Positions 38,110 through 50,703 of a stretch of 64,000 bases of DNA are shown here, in pieces (within the stretch, counting starts at the first letter, position 1; every line of letters starts with the position of its first letter). Source of the stretch: Callaeas wilsoni. Its lineage: Eukaryota > Chordata > Aves > Passeriformes > Callaeidae. Position numbers and translations under genes: made by a program. The notes beneath the pieces were generated by a model. It did not search any database. It was not told the origin of the DNA and saw only the letters and a program-made list of their open reading frames with translations. Where the stretch lies: positions 1 to 64,000 of the forward strand of contig VWPU01019360.1 of assembly GCA_013398955.1 (NCBI GenBank). Reading direction: 5' to 3'.

Positions 38110-41100
38110 GTAAGTTATATCTCCCCTCTTACTTATGTTCTTGTCCCACTAATTTACAGTTTGCTTAACTCACAATGGAAACCCCGTTTTCCGTCAATCC
38201 AGTCATCTTCAGATTCATGGATATTCCCTCTGTGTTCATCCTCGCCAACTCCCCTGAACTTTTCACAGACATTTAGCACTTTCTGTTTCTTATAGAGGCT
38301 TTGTTTGTGTTATTTTGGCTTCAGCAGTGCACTGTTGAGGGGGCCAGGTAACCTGCTAAAATCTATCTGATACAAACAGAAATTTCGGAGTGTGTGTTTT
38401 TAAAGTTTATCAGGATGTGCAAGTTTATCAAAACTGCAGGCAACTGAAGTCTGACACCTGTCTTAATAATACTATATTTCAATTTTGAGCAAAACATTAT
38501 GAGATTCTGCACTGTATTTCATCTGTAGTCTATGTAAAAATGTCGTTACCTATATATCTCAAACTCACCAACTGGCATCTCTACGTTATTCCCAAATGCT
38601 TCCTTAAATGCTTTATTGTACCTGAGAAGCAGACTTCTATTTTTTGTGGATATGAGAGGGAGACTTTTCACAGATAAATCAGTCTTTATCATCAAAGAGG
38701 AGATCAGTGATCATACATCAGAGATCAAAGAGCAAACACATATTTAGGGCATTTCTGTCCTACTGAAGAAGCTGGATATTGCTACTGGTTTTAGTTTCAC
38801 TGTCTGTAGCACTTTTTTCCTTCACCTGTGACACAGTAAATGACCAAGAATCTACTTATAAATTATTAAATCAATGACCTATAATGAGATAAACCTAACA
38901 GCATATTTGTTAGGAAAGGTCACCCAGTCTGTCACGAGGAGCTGACTGGAAATAATAACTTCCTTAGTTATAGCCACTTTGACCTTTCAATTTTTCTCTC
39001 CATAACGAAAGTTGCAAAAAATTAGAATTTTAGACAAAGAACGTTCAGGTGCTGATCCCTCTTATGATGAAGCCAATATTCTTAGGAAATACGACGCTGA
39101 TAATTTTCCACAGCTGATTTCATTCTAACTGTGCAGGAGTTATGGAGTGAAAGAGAAGTTTGAAGCTTCCCAGAGAAGCTACTGCCATTTTCTAAGAATT
39201 ATTATCATGTTAACATTAAGACTGCTTTGTAATACTGTGTCCACTATAACACATCAGTTAGAAAGTTTTTCTGGAAACGTCCATAAGGCAGGGAGCTACT
39301 GGGTGCCTTTGAACGAGTTGCTTCCTGGATGCCTTCATTCTTTACCCAATTATCTGAAAATCAGAGTTGTAGGTGTTTTCCACACTGCTCTGGCAACCTA
39401 GAGATGCAGGTTCTGTTAAGACTGAAGGAAACCTGTTCACATTTCCATGCACAAATACTTTTGGTTCTGGTGCTACATCTGTGTCTCTGGTCAGTTTTAT
39501 CTGGGTTTTGTTTATTGTTATGCTACTGCCTACTGAAAAAATTAATGTTGCTTACCTATTTCCTAAACGTAACAGCTCATAAGCCTTTTCCTTTTTATTA
39601 CTGTAATTATTTGTGTTTTACATAATTCTACAATGATCGTTGACTTTGTGTCTGATGTGTGATGTATTTTAATAAAAGTTGAGATTAATTGATACAATGA
39701 ATTACAATTGCTAACAGTAGTTTCAAACTAAAAATTAGGAGAAATTGTGACAAATGCGAAATATTACCATAGTAATAACTTCTTAGAATTGATACATTTA
39801 TTGATGATGCCTCTATTATGCATCCTGTAGTGCATTTCAGGTGAAAGTATTATCTTTTTCCTCAGCATTCAGTATTATAAACTAATGTAATTTCATAGAA
39901 GGAGATTAAAGACATTACAGCTGCTGAAACTAGTTTGATTTTAAGACTTCAGGGCCATTTTTAAAAAAATTTGGAGTCATTCTTTTTTTGGAACCATTCT
40001 TTGAAGAAGTCATTCTCTTCTTTAAATTTTTTTTTCCCTGCTCTATTAACCTCACTTTGAAAAGGAAACTATATGGGAAACTTATTTTTCTGACTCCAAA
40101 ATAGCTTTCTCCAGCAATGAAGGAAGCTGGATTGCTGCTACCTCAATTGTATTCCTAACAATATTTAATATCAGGTGATTTTTTTAAGCACTTTGTAAAT
40201 GAGACTGCTAGGAATGGTGTCCTCAACTCCATTTCAAACTGTGGGGTGTGTAGGGGGAAATAGGTAATTATTTTGCAAAAAAAGAAATGATGAAGAAGAC
40301 TTTTTACAAGCATTGACAGCGAAAGGGATTTATTAGTGACCATTACTGATTAGGCCGGCTGAGATAAAAAGTGTGGGAAAGCTTTATTATCTGCTAATTG
40401 TCTCACTTGGTTTTACATTGTAGAAATGTCATTTTACTTTTACATTGCATAAGATCAAATTCTAGGCATTCTGTTGCAAGATGTCCAGGCACTGTGTACA
40501 TCAACACAGAACTCTTTAACTTCCAAGAGACCAACAGGGTTTTATTAAAATTCTCTTCAATATACAGAAATAGCAGAGAAAGGAAAAAAGAAACTAATTT
40601 GCCTGGTCAAAAAGAAGGCAAGACTCGCTGAATCAAGAGATTTATGGTTCTCCATATTTACTTAATAACAGCATTTTATGATTGTTTGAAAATAGGAGGA
40701 GGCTTTTCTGAATAATGAGTCTAACTTCGGGTTGCTATTGAACAGAGTTATATGAAAAAATAATACATTACTGTCTTGTAAGTTTTAATATTTCAAAGTT
40801 CAATAAATGCACAGTCCAGTCCTAGTGTATGCAAGAAAAGTATTTTCTACAGGCTTAAAAACACTGATTGTATAAATTCAGAAAAATTAAAAATGCATCT
40901 AATGTGTAAATATGTCTGTCTAATTCAATGTACAAAAACCATCATCTACTCTACTTAAGAGGCATATGGTAGCAACTATTTTTTAGGCCTTTGGTGGAAA
41001 AAAAACTGTGGGTAAGTACTTAGTTGCAGTGAAGAACAATAGGATGTTTTTGTATAACCCAGTTTTTCAATTTGCTTATTTAATTCTTTGTTTCTGTGTG

Positions 41101-41591
41101 ATATCAAAGGGTTACTGAATAGTCAGTTTCTAATTAGAAAAGGGAAATTATCAATTTAATAAAAGATTTTTAACTAAGAAATTCTTTAAAAAACTTCCTT
41201 TACAATGAGGTGGGTACTTCAGTGATGTCCATTTGGCACCCAAGGCCTGAAAGGTGGGCTTTGTTCCTGTAGTGCTGACTCAGGGTTTCATGGCAAAAAT
41301 TGAATCACTTATAGCTAAATTTAATCTGAAATATTAATAGAGACTTTTTAAGGATAAACATTCCTTGTTTTTGCCACAGGTCACACTCTGCCTCTTCAGC
41401 GAGGCAGCGATGGGGGTCACATTCAGCGCATAGAGGTTTCTCTTTACTGCTCCTTCTCTGATCCCTTTTTCCTACATGCTGGTGTGAGTTCTCCGTAGGT
41501 TGCAGAGCCCGTGGGTCTGTGCAGCAAGAAGAGAGAGGAGAGGGCATATACATTGTGAGTGGATGTGTGTCCGTGGGGGTCACCAGTCAGC

Positions 41592-41632
41592 ATCAAGCTA
41601 GACTAGCTGGCATGTAGGCAACCTAGCTTGAT
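41592..41632. repeat. 10-bp perfect inverted repeat (atcaagctag / ctagcttgat)
   Basis: Arms at 41592-41601 and 41623-41632 are exact complements with a 21-base spacer. The spacer also carries an inner 'actagct'. No mobile element is recognised around it. Confidence 0.7.
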
Positions 41633-42191
41633 TTGGCAGTCCTAGCAATTTATGGATGTTTTTATGTTGCTTTTTGAACTGTTTTGTGGATCCTCCATGT
41701 AACATGGGTTATAGGATCTCAGCCAGTGGTTTCGACATGGGATGTTCAGGTTACTTTAAGGAAGGTATATTTGTAACAGCTTCTACATGGTTTAAACAGT
41801 TAATTTTTAGAATAGAATTTTTTTTTTTAATCAAAGCTTATCACACAAGTGTGTCCTCTAAGATACTCGTGCTTTCCTAGATGTTTATTTGTTTTTAAAA
41901 GAGAAGTTTAATAAATGGATCGTCCTTTCACAATACTTGTTAAACTTTTCCATGGGCAGTTACTCATCTCTGCCCTGATCAGATTTCTGCTTCAAACATT
42001 AAATGTTAAACATCTTGTGTTTTCATTTCATGAATTTAGAAATGCAGTAATCCAATTCTAAGTGTCTGTGCAATATCTGCCAAAGGTTTAAGCCATCTAA
42101 TCACTCACTGATGAGGAAAGTGATTCTCCTCTTAACTGAGAAAGATAAAAAAATTGTTTTTCTCTTTTGAGGTTCAGATAAACAGCCAGGG

Positions 42192-42797
42192 TGTCATGAC
42201 TTAACCTTAGCCAGCAACTAAGTACCATACAGACATTTGCTCACTCCTCTGCCCCCTGGAGAGTGGTATGTGGAGTAGAATCAAATCAGAACCAGGTAAC
42301 ACCCATGGGTTGAGATAAAAACAGTTTAATAATTGCAATAAATAATTCCTACTACTAACAACAACAGCAACAGAAGCAACATAATTACAATGAAAAGGGA
42401 GATAACAAAAAGAGGGGTAATAAAACCCCAAAAAGACGAGTGATGCACAAAACCATTGCTCACCACCCACTGACTGATGCCAAGCCTGTCCCTAAGTAGT
42501 GATTGATCCCTCTTGGCCAACACTCCAATTTATGTACTGGGAATGATGCTCTGTGGTGTGGAATATTCCTTTGGCCGGTTTGGGTCAGCTGTCCTGGCCA
42601 TGCTCCCTCCTGGCATCTTGTGCACCTGCTCACTGGCAGAGTACAGGAAACTGAAAATCCTTCACTTAGGGTGAGCACTGCTCAGCAACAACTGAAATCT
42701 CAGTGTGTTATCAACATTATTCTCATATCAAATCCAAAACAAAGCACTGTACCAGCTACTAGGAAGAAAATTAACTATCCCAACTGAAACCAGGACA
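42192..42797 (-). mobile_element. Solo ERV-type LTR, family 1 copy A, with 5-bp target duplication
   Basis: This is a complete 606-bp LTR. On the plus strand it starts TGTCATGACTTAACC and ends ACCAGGACA. The terminal TGTC...GACA are inverted, as in retroviral LTRs. It is flanked on both sides by the identical pentamer CAGGG (42187-42191 and 42798-42802), a target-site duplication; 5 bp is usual for avian ERVL-type elements. Sense is the minus strand: that strand has a TATA-like ACATAAAT (42528-42535) and an ATTAAA poly-A signal (42325-42330). No internal viral genes are present, so it is a solo LTR left by recombination between two LTRs. It shares its outer parts with the LTR at 25594-26130. 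Confidence 0.9.
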
Positions 42798-45709
42798 CAG
42801 GGAAAGAAGTTACTGGTTCAGAGAGAATTTTTATGTGTAGTTCTTGGTGAGATAAAATTGTTATGGACATAACCAATGTATGACTGAACTGTACCTGCAG
42901 AACTCACAGTCATATTGGGCAAAAGTGTCAGCATGCTTCCTTAATAACACAGATACTTTTCATTGAATTGCTGCCTTTTCCACTCTTTTTTCCTAAGGTT
43001 GCTAAATAATCTAGTGGCTATAACAGAGTTTTACTGCAGAGCAGAAATGTGGTGGTTGAGTGATACCTAGGAGTTATGGCATTATTCTTTAATTACTAGT
43101 GGCCATGCAAAGTCAGCAGAAGTGAACTCTACTGATGGTGTGCCTTAATTCTTGTTGCCTCTGAGAAATTATATTGTAATGATCATTACTGGGTAGAAAA
43201 AAATTATCCGCATGACTTTAATGGGTTGTCCTACAGCTACAAACTATTAATCATTTATGTGCTTGGAAGAAGAATGACAACTGGATTTTACCCTTTATGT
43301 TTTGTAGCTGTTTCTTTCAAATGATAAATAATTTCAGGTTTTTTTTTTTTTTTTTTGGTGTATTTTTTAAATATTTTTTTTACAAGTGCCACTGCATATG
43401 AGCTTTTGGGATAATTGTACTCTTAATATGCAATTGTGACTGTTGAAAAGAGAAGGGGAATTAAATGCAATTTCTAGTGAAGAAAAGCAAAGAATAAGAA
43501 ATTACATATTAATCAAGGGGATGGTAGGAACGGAAAATGATTTTTTTTCTTGCAGGGAATTAGAGAGTATGATATAACCGAATGCACCTTTTGAACAAGT
43601 TTGTATAAATAAGAGTGAGATTAGAAATCTCTTTTAAATGATGATCTGTGCATCTGGAATCCACTCCTGAAGCCTAAATGTGCTGAAAAAACACAGAAGT
43701 CTAAATCTTTACTGTTACTCCTCTTTGACTTTGTGGAGAGTTACAGTGTATTGGGTAAGTTATATAGAGGATTTTCCTGCCCATTTTAAAGTTTGTTTGC
43801 AGTGTAATATTTATAAATTTTGCTTTAAAGACTGAAATTTTAATTGGCTTTCCTATGGCATGAATTCTAATAGTATTAGAATTAGTTTTCATGAAGCATT
43901 CGTTGGCATTCTAACCAATACTTTAGAAATATCAACAAACTTATATTTAAAGCAGCTCACTTTGTGAAGTGACATCTAGTTTTTACCTTTCCCAATTTAC
44001 TAGGACATTAAGTTTCTTGGAATACTCAGCAGAAGAGTCTGGAACCTGATTAGGGAAAGTATTTAGTGTTTTGTGACACTTCACACTGAAAGTACATCCC
44101 AAATGCCCTTCTGCAGACTACAGCTCTCTAACAAGCGCCCAGATCAGCTGCCAGTCATCTGTGGAAAACCTAATTAAGGTCTTGATGGCAAAAGTCAGAA
44201 CAGCCAAATCCTGACTGCGCTGCTTACTGTAAAAAGTTTGTTTATTCCTCAAATGTACCTCTCTGTCAGGATGGCTGCACGACCCGCCACAGAAGAGGAA
44301 ATAGGGCTTTTGGTAAGAAGTAAGTGCTGTCACTATCACCCTAATGTCCCTATCTTGCGACTCTTTTGCACTGAATCTTTTGTCCAAATCAAGTCACTTT
44401 TCTAGGAAATCACAGAGGTTATCCTCTTTGCTGAAGTAATAATATTCCTCATTCGCCTTACATTTATTTTTTCCCACCTGTCTCTTGCCATTTCTGTGGA
44501 AAAACCTCTCTGATCTATTTTTAACTTGCTTTTGGATCCCACTCAATTCTGTTCTCTTTTTCTCCCTCTTCATTTTTCAAGATTATGGTCTGTCTACCTT
44601 GTTGCAGGATCCGTTGTCATATCTTTTTTTGTGAATTAAGTTAATCCATTTTTTGAAGTGTAATGAACACATTTGGAATAAGAGTTTATGCATGGGAGCT
44701 TATCAAAGACAAAATTAACTCTCTCTGAAGGGCAATCCTTATTAAAGTCCTTAGCCAAATACCAATTTTTAGGTTTTTACATCTGCATGTAAAACATAGC
44801 TTTAGTTATTTAATGCCAGCTTCACTTCTGGCATGCTCAAGAGTAGCATAACGGTGGACTGCAATATGCTGTAGTCTAAAACTTTGGTTAATAGGTGCTA
44901 CCAGTTGGTACACAGGGAAGAAGAAACATGAAAATAAACCTCAACAAACAATTCAATATGGAATTCTCCCCAGAGAGGTCGATTCAGCTGATACACAAAC
45001 TGGAAAATCCTATGGTGATATGAGGAGAGGAGGTGAGTGAATACTCTGAGCATGAGCTTGTGGTTCGTAATTTTGCCTTGTTCTTTTGATCAGAAAAGAT
45101 AGGTGGCAAAGAGTAACACTGTTTAGTGGGGAATAAATGAGAAAAGAGCAGTTTATAAGATTTGCCAGAAGTTATCTGGCTTATCAGACAGCAGATTTCC
45201 TTTAGTCTCTGATAGACATAAAGCTTTTGTACAGTAGCATTTCTTCACACCCCACAGCCCCCCTCACTCCCCCAAACCTCAACCAAAGACCAGCTAAAAA
45301 CTCTATTAGATTACTGTAGTCCTCCAGAGGTTACTTCTCACACAACTTACTCAGTGAACCTGCTAATGAGCAGGTTAAAGACTGTGTGGCTTAGGAGAAA
45401 TTGAGCAGATCCATTTGTATTTAGCTTGAAAAGATCAAAATGACTCCTGAGATGTCATACTCTCCAGGGCTACTCCTGTACATCTCATGAAGCTACAGAA
45501 GAACTGGGGAGGTGTTAGATAAGGACAGTTCTTGCTTCAGTGTCCTCTTATTTTGAGTGATTACAAAGTTCTTTCTGAGTAGAGATTTTTTTCAAAGTAC
45601 TTCTCTGATTTCTGATTTTTGAAGAGCCCTTTCATTTTTACCTTGGTTTGTTTCCCATTTAAGACTGTGACTCATGAAGTAGCATTAATTGGCATTGGCT
45701 TTGATTCCT
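42798..45709. other. Non-coding unique DNA
   Basis: About 2.9 kb between two LTRs of different families. It contains an 18-base poly-T at 43339-43356 and nothing that resembles retroviral gag, pol or env coding sequence, so the two LTRs do not frame a provirus. Confidence 0.6.
43339..43356. repeat. Poly-T tract (18)
   Basis: Eighteen consecutive T bases, followed by more T-rich sequence. It is a simple low-complexity run. Confidence 0.9.
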
Positions 45710-46351
45710 TGTCTTGGTGTGATTCTATGATAATACCGTATTCCCCTACCGTCTGCTTTATGCCCAGAAATGGGTCCTATATCTTTAAGCTGGGTCCGGG
45801 GAGAGGGGAAGGAGCCGGGGGAGTTCTGGCTCCATGCTGTGTTTCAGCACTCACCCCCACCCCGGGTGTGCTGGTGCTGCGGGGAGAGAGTCACGTTTTT
45901 ACTTTCAGCTAGCTTCTTTTTGTTAGCTGAGGCAAGCAGCTTTCCTGGGACTGCAACAGCAATCCTTCGGTGACTGCTGTGGCTTCTTCTGGAGCTGTTC
46001 GGCTTAGCTCTGGGCCGAAAAGCAGACCACCGGTGGGAGCCGGACGCCGCGGAGCAGCGGCGTGCCACGGGACACCGCATCCCAGCTGCGGACCTCGGGA
46101 GAAGCCGGCTAAAGAAAGAACTCTAAATCCACCAGCTTTCTCCGCAGTGAGGAGGTTCAATATTAACAGTTATTCATTTTCCCCTCTGCCCTGCAGGCAC
46201 TTTGTTTCTTAAATAAACAGTTTCTTTCACTTTCATGCACGAAATTTCTTTCGTATCGGTGGGAGGGGAGTGCGGAGGACCATTTTCTTTAAAGGAGACG
46301 TTAATTTCCTTTCAGAGCGTTTCCTCCTAAAATTGTCTCCAAACCGAGACG
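45710..46351 (+). mobile_element. CpG-rich ERV-type LTR, family 2
   Basis: This LTR is distinct from the other two. Its ends form an imperfect inverted repeat: 'tgtcttggtgtga' at the start against the inverse of 'ctccaaaccgagacg' at the end. A TATA-like 'ctatatcttta' (about 45777) precedes a very G- and CpG-rich centre (45785-46120), and a consensus AATAAA lies at 46212-46217, setting the sense as plus. The final CA reads CG and no target duplication is clear, so the ends are approximate. The well-kept CpGs suggest a younger insertion than the LTR at 25594-26130, or protection from methylation. No viral coding sequence adjoins it. Confidence 0.75.
46212..46217 (+). promoter_or_regulatory. AATAAA polyadenylation signal of the LTR
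   Basis: A consensus hexamer followed by a T/C-rich stretch, placed about 140 bases before the LTR end, as expected for the R region of a retroviral LTR. Confidence 0.7.
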
Positions 46352-46430
46352 TACGTGGAGATTAATAATGCAAAGTGTATGACTTAACTGTCAAGACTCT
46401 AATGGAGCTGTGTAGTTCTAGGCTATATTC

Positions 46431-47290
46431 CAGAGAATCAGAGAGTTGCTATGGTTGGAAGGGACTTCTAGGGATCATCTTGCCCAACACCCCTGCCAAG
46501 GCAAGGTCACCTAGAGTGAGTTACACAGGAACGTGTCCAGGTGGCTTCTGAATGTCTCCAGAGAGGGAGACGCCGGGACCTCCCTGGGCAGCCTGTTCCA
46601 GTGTCTTGCCACCCTCAATGTAAAGAAATTCTTCCTCATGTTGAGATGGAACTTCTTGTATTTTAATTTATGGCCATTGCTCCTTATCCTGTAGATGGAT
46701 ATCATCAAAAAAAGTCTGGAAACACTCTCTTAGCACCAGCTTTTTGGATATTCATAGGCATTAATGGAATCCTCTCTCAGTCTTCTCTTCTCCAGACTAA
46801 ATAGGCCCAGCTCCCTCAGTCTCTCCTCACAAGAGAGATGCTCCAGACCCCAACTCATGTTTATGGCTTCTGCTGGACCCTCTCCAGTAACTCCTTGTCT
46901 TTCCTGTGCTGAGGATCCCAGAACTGGACACAGCACTCTTGATGAGTCCTCACCAGGGCTGAGTACAGGGGCAGGATCACCTCCCTCGACCTGCTGGCCG
47001 CACTCTTCCCAATGCACCCAGGATACCCTTGGCCCTCCTGGCCACCAGGGCACTGCTGGCTCATGGCCAGCTTGTCATCCACCAGGTCCTTCTCCACAGA
47101 GCTGCTCTCCAGTAGGTCAGCCCTCGGCCTGTGATGGTACTTGGGGTTATTCCTCCTGAGGTGCAGGACCCTGCACTCTCCTGTTGAACTTCATTAGGTT
47201 TCTCTGTGTCCAGTTCTCCAGACTGTTCTGTCTGTCTCCATCCTATTTCTGTCTGTCTGGTCTGTTCAAGGATAGTATCAAACAGCAGTC
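46431..47290 (-). mobile_element. CR1 LINE with broken ORF2 C-terminus, minus strand
   Basis: The plus strand opens with the inverted CR1 3' end ('agaatcagagagttgctatg', 'ggttggaagggacttctagg'). The minus strand still encodes the ORF2 C-terminus in pieces. The frame at 46861-47097 shows '[16 protein letters not shown]' and 'LLERVQQ'; the frame at 46730-47053 shows '[19 protein letters not shown]'; the frame at 46511-46708 shows 'KFHLNMRKNFFTLRV' and 'HWNRLPREV'. These are the standard CR1 ORF2 tail motifs in the correct order. At least one frameshift (near 46860) and one stop (near 46730) separate them, so the copy is dead. The endonuclease and reverse-transcriptase regions are absent (5' truncation). 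The right edge is uncertain. Confidence 0.95.
46511..47097 (-). pseudogene. CR1 ORF2 C-terminal pseudogene fragment
   Basis: This is the coding remnant inside the CR1 copy, about 190 residues across two frames. It follows the usual order of the CR1 polyprotein tail: '[14 protein letters not shown]', 'LYSALVR', 'CVQFW', 'LLERVQ', '[13 protein letters not shown]', then 'NGHKLKYKKFHLNMRKNFF' and 'NRLPREV'. In an intact CR1 this region follows the reverse transcriptase. Here it has no start, is interrupted and cannot give a working protein. Confidence 0.9.
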
Positions 47291-50200
47291 TCCCTGGCTA
47301 CCAACACAGCCTACAGTTCTGGGATTTTTCTCTTTCTTTCAAACAGCTTCATGCTTTAGATTTGCAGAAATTTATAACCTAAGGGAACAATACTTCAAGG
47401 TTAATTCAGTCAGCCTTGACAATCCTGCTCCAGAAAAATTGTACATTACCCTATATAGGAACAGCTGTGATATGGCAGAAACATCAAATGTTGCAAGTAT
47501 TTCAGATGCTGTATGAAATACTTGTATTTTTATTCTCTCTCCACTTTCCCACCTTCCTTGGGAGAACTGGTTCCCTTTGAAATTTTTTTGGTTTTGGCGC
47601 ATTTGGTTTTTTCTTTTCTTACCACATTGAAATTTAACACATTAGGTAAAGCATGATGGTGTGAAAGCAAGTTATTTAACATACGTGGAATGTCACACAT
47701 AAAAGGAGAAATGAACTAATGTCAAATGACACTGACAGGATCTTGAGATTTTTTGTTTGTATTTTGTTGTTGTTGTTTTCTTTTCCCCAAAACTGGAAGA
47801 AAAAACACTTACAGCTCTTGGCTATAAAAAAAAAAAAGAGACAGTGAAGTTGTATTTGGCTTCCACAGAAGCTGGGAAGTTAACTTTTGTACTTAAAATG
47901 TGCTTGAACAGACTGTATTGATATCTGAGTTAATTGATAACACAAATGGGAAAGAATATTATCAACTCACAATTAATTTGTCTTCTAGGACAGATGGAGA
48001 ACCGAAATGATGCCAGATACTGGAGCTAACTCTGCTCCTGATTCTGGGACTCACTAAATAAACAGTTGTAAAGAGTTAGGAGCACAGTGCCCAAAAATAC
48101 TTTCTTATGGTACTTATAGAGAAGGGTGGGAAAAAAAATTAACATAGGTGCCTATTTATGCCTATTAGTATAGAAAGCAGAGACAGAAAAAGCCTCAGAA
48201 TACAGCCTGTTAGGGTCAGGATGTAGTCTACTTTCTAACAAATTGTTTCTCCAAGTTGCTACATGAAAAATTGGGTGATTTAGCTATAGGAATTTGCAGG
48301 TCTTGGAAATATGGCAAAAGCAATCTTGTTATTCAAAAGAGAAGACACCTATTGAAATGCCAGCAGCATGCAGATGTAGCATTATATTAATCCTTAAAGT
48401 TCTGATTAATATCTTTGCAGCCCTCAGCTTGTACAAATGGTAACTAGTGCAGTGGAGAATAAAATGTCTTTAGTCCTTGAACTAAAATATAGCATATTCT
48501 CTATGTAACCAGTGCTTTTAAAAGAAGGCTTTTATTGCTTTACATTGCTGCTATAAGCACTCAAACTATGGTAAGGTAGTAACAACAATTTTTCAAAACA
48601 CTTAAATGATCTCATTTGATTATATGCTAAAATCGTGTATTATAGGAAGCAGATCAACTCTAACATAAATGTGGAATAGACTCACCTTGACATCTACTCT
48701 TACTTTTTTTTTTGGACTGGCTGTCTACAGTAGTATTGTACAATTTAATGTATGAATCATTAGAACAGTGTGCATTATGACAAAAAAAGGGATGCATATT
48801 TGTGTGATATTTCTCACCCTAGTACTTCAGCCCTTCTTTAGAATTTGTTCAGAGACTTGACTGAGGAAATATATTAGAGATTGCTACAGTTGATGAAGTT
48901 ATTATCAGTCAATTACAGTTTCTTTGACCAATTAACGGAGATATTAATGTGACTTTTCTTTTGTCTTTATTCTGTTCTGTATATGAGTTTAAAAAAAAAA
49001 ACCTCTTATAATTTTATAAAATGAATATTTTATTTTGGTTATGGATAGTTTCCATTAACCTTATTCTGCATGCAGGATAAATTTAAATGTTATTCACCTA
49101 GGTCAAAATCCTTGTTGTGCATGATCATTATCCACTCAGTGAAGGGGTTGAGCTGTCAGCCAGATGTGTATTTTGGATGGTTCCAGATTCAGTGCTATAA
49201 CTGAGAACTGAATAAATCCCATAGGCTTAAATAACAAAAATGTGTCAGTGAGATGCAGAACTACTGACCTAAGTGAGCCTGTAATCAGACATCACAGAGT
49301 GCAGTAACTGAGGAATTGTGGAAGAGAGTGTTGATTAGGGTGAAATGAGGTTAGGCACAGAGCTTAAAGCTGGTCAAAAAAATTGTAGAATCTCAGAGAT
49401 TGTGTGATAAGATGAAATGCAGTGGTTTTTAAGACATGCATGTTCATGCCTCTGAGCTCCCGATTTTCTGTGACAAGGCCTCCCAGACCTGCATTTCCAC
49501 CACTACTCATTTAAATTTCATAGCTCAGTCCCACCTACTGAGAGAGCCAGCCCTACAGCTCCATCCAATCTTCAGTTTCAAAAGCTCAGGCTGTCAACCC
49601 TATCATATCCCCATAGTTTTTCCTTCTCCTCCCTTGATACATCAGAAAGTGTACAGCTGGATGCTTCAGGCTCTTGATGTCATACATGTTTTCCGCCTTC
49701 CATTTTTCTATTTGTACAGCCTGTCAGCTTTTTTTCACCCTTTCAGTAAAGTGCAGTCACTGTTGATAGCTTTGGGACTCTCTAGCACGCACCCAAATTT
49801 TGCACTTTTTGAGGCTGATATCTGCCTCTGGATGTTGAAACCAGCCGCAAACTAATCTGTCTTAGAGTTCTATAAGGCTGTTTCAATCAGGCTATTGGTA
49901 GTTTGAATTTCTAGTGCAATCTATTTTGGGAATGTGTGACAGGCTTGATGTAATTTAAAGCTTAGAAATGTCTCCTACTCATTGAAAGGTCTGTCTGAAC
50001 TTGAATGTTCATGCGTGCCCTTGAAAACTACTAAAATCTTGGGGGTCATTGTCCTCTAGCATGACTCTCTGCTGACTGGGCCTTTGAGCTGGTTCCCCTG
50101 TCCTCTTCCCTTCATGTATTTTTTACTTATTGCAATGGTTGCCCCTGTTGCAGACGAGCTGTGTTTTTAGATATGATGCCCTCTTGATGTTTCATGCTGA

Positions 50201-50703
50201 GTCTAAGAAACAGCAGCTCCACTAATTGTAATTTCTCTTTTTCCCCTACTGACTTCTCCTGATGATAAAAAATGAGTGTTTCTTGGAGGTAGGCCAGTAG
50301 TGAAGCTGACAGTCCCAGAAGACTCTTAGTAATACTCCTTCAATGAATTTCCAGGCGTGGTGACCGCAATGCAGTAGAGCAGATTCTTTAGACAAGGTCA
50401 GACTGGTATTCAGCAGAATGCAAATAGAAATTGTAACTCAGCACAGACATATCTCACTCTGTCACATGTGCTGCCTGCTGACAAATTAATAACTCTTTCA
50501 GGATTTAAATGCAGATGCTTTTCAAGGCTGTTCACTACGTTGGTGGCAACTATAATGTTCTTGGATATACCTATCGTATACATTTCTTTTTCATTATGAG
50601 GTGAATCACTGCACCGGGAACAATTACTGCCTAACTGCTCATATCCCACTGCGTATTACAGTGCACTGGTGTTAGTTCACAGTGCTGTCTGCAAGCTGTC
50701 CAT

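Larger units (their letters stand above)
34355..42191. other. Non-coding unique DNA with two perfect inverted repeats
   Basis: About 7.8 kb of mostly AT-rich DNA with no recognisable gene or interspersed element. It holds a degenerate ATGAAT repeat at 36257-36291, a 14-bp hairpin at 37095-37128, a 10-bp inverted repeat at 41592-41632 and a possible non-coding exon at 37966-38109. Open frames here are short and unremarkable. Confidence 0.55.

Noticed and set aside
25594..42797. The two family-1 LTRs as the ends of one provirus
   Set aside because: They face opposite ways, lie about 16 kb apart and enclose unique DNA and a CR1 but no retroviral genes.
42192..46351. LTRs at 42192-42797 and 45710-46351 as a proviral pair
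   Set aside because: Their sequences belong to different families and their sense strands are opposite.
45705..46356. Target-site duplication around the CpG-rich LTR (ttcct / tacgt)
   Set aside because: Only three of five bases match, which is not enough to claim a duplication.
49436..49855. 139-codon plus-strand frame
   Set aside because: No recognisable domain, no splice or promoter context, and a composition like the surrounding DNA.
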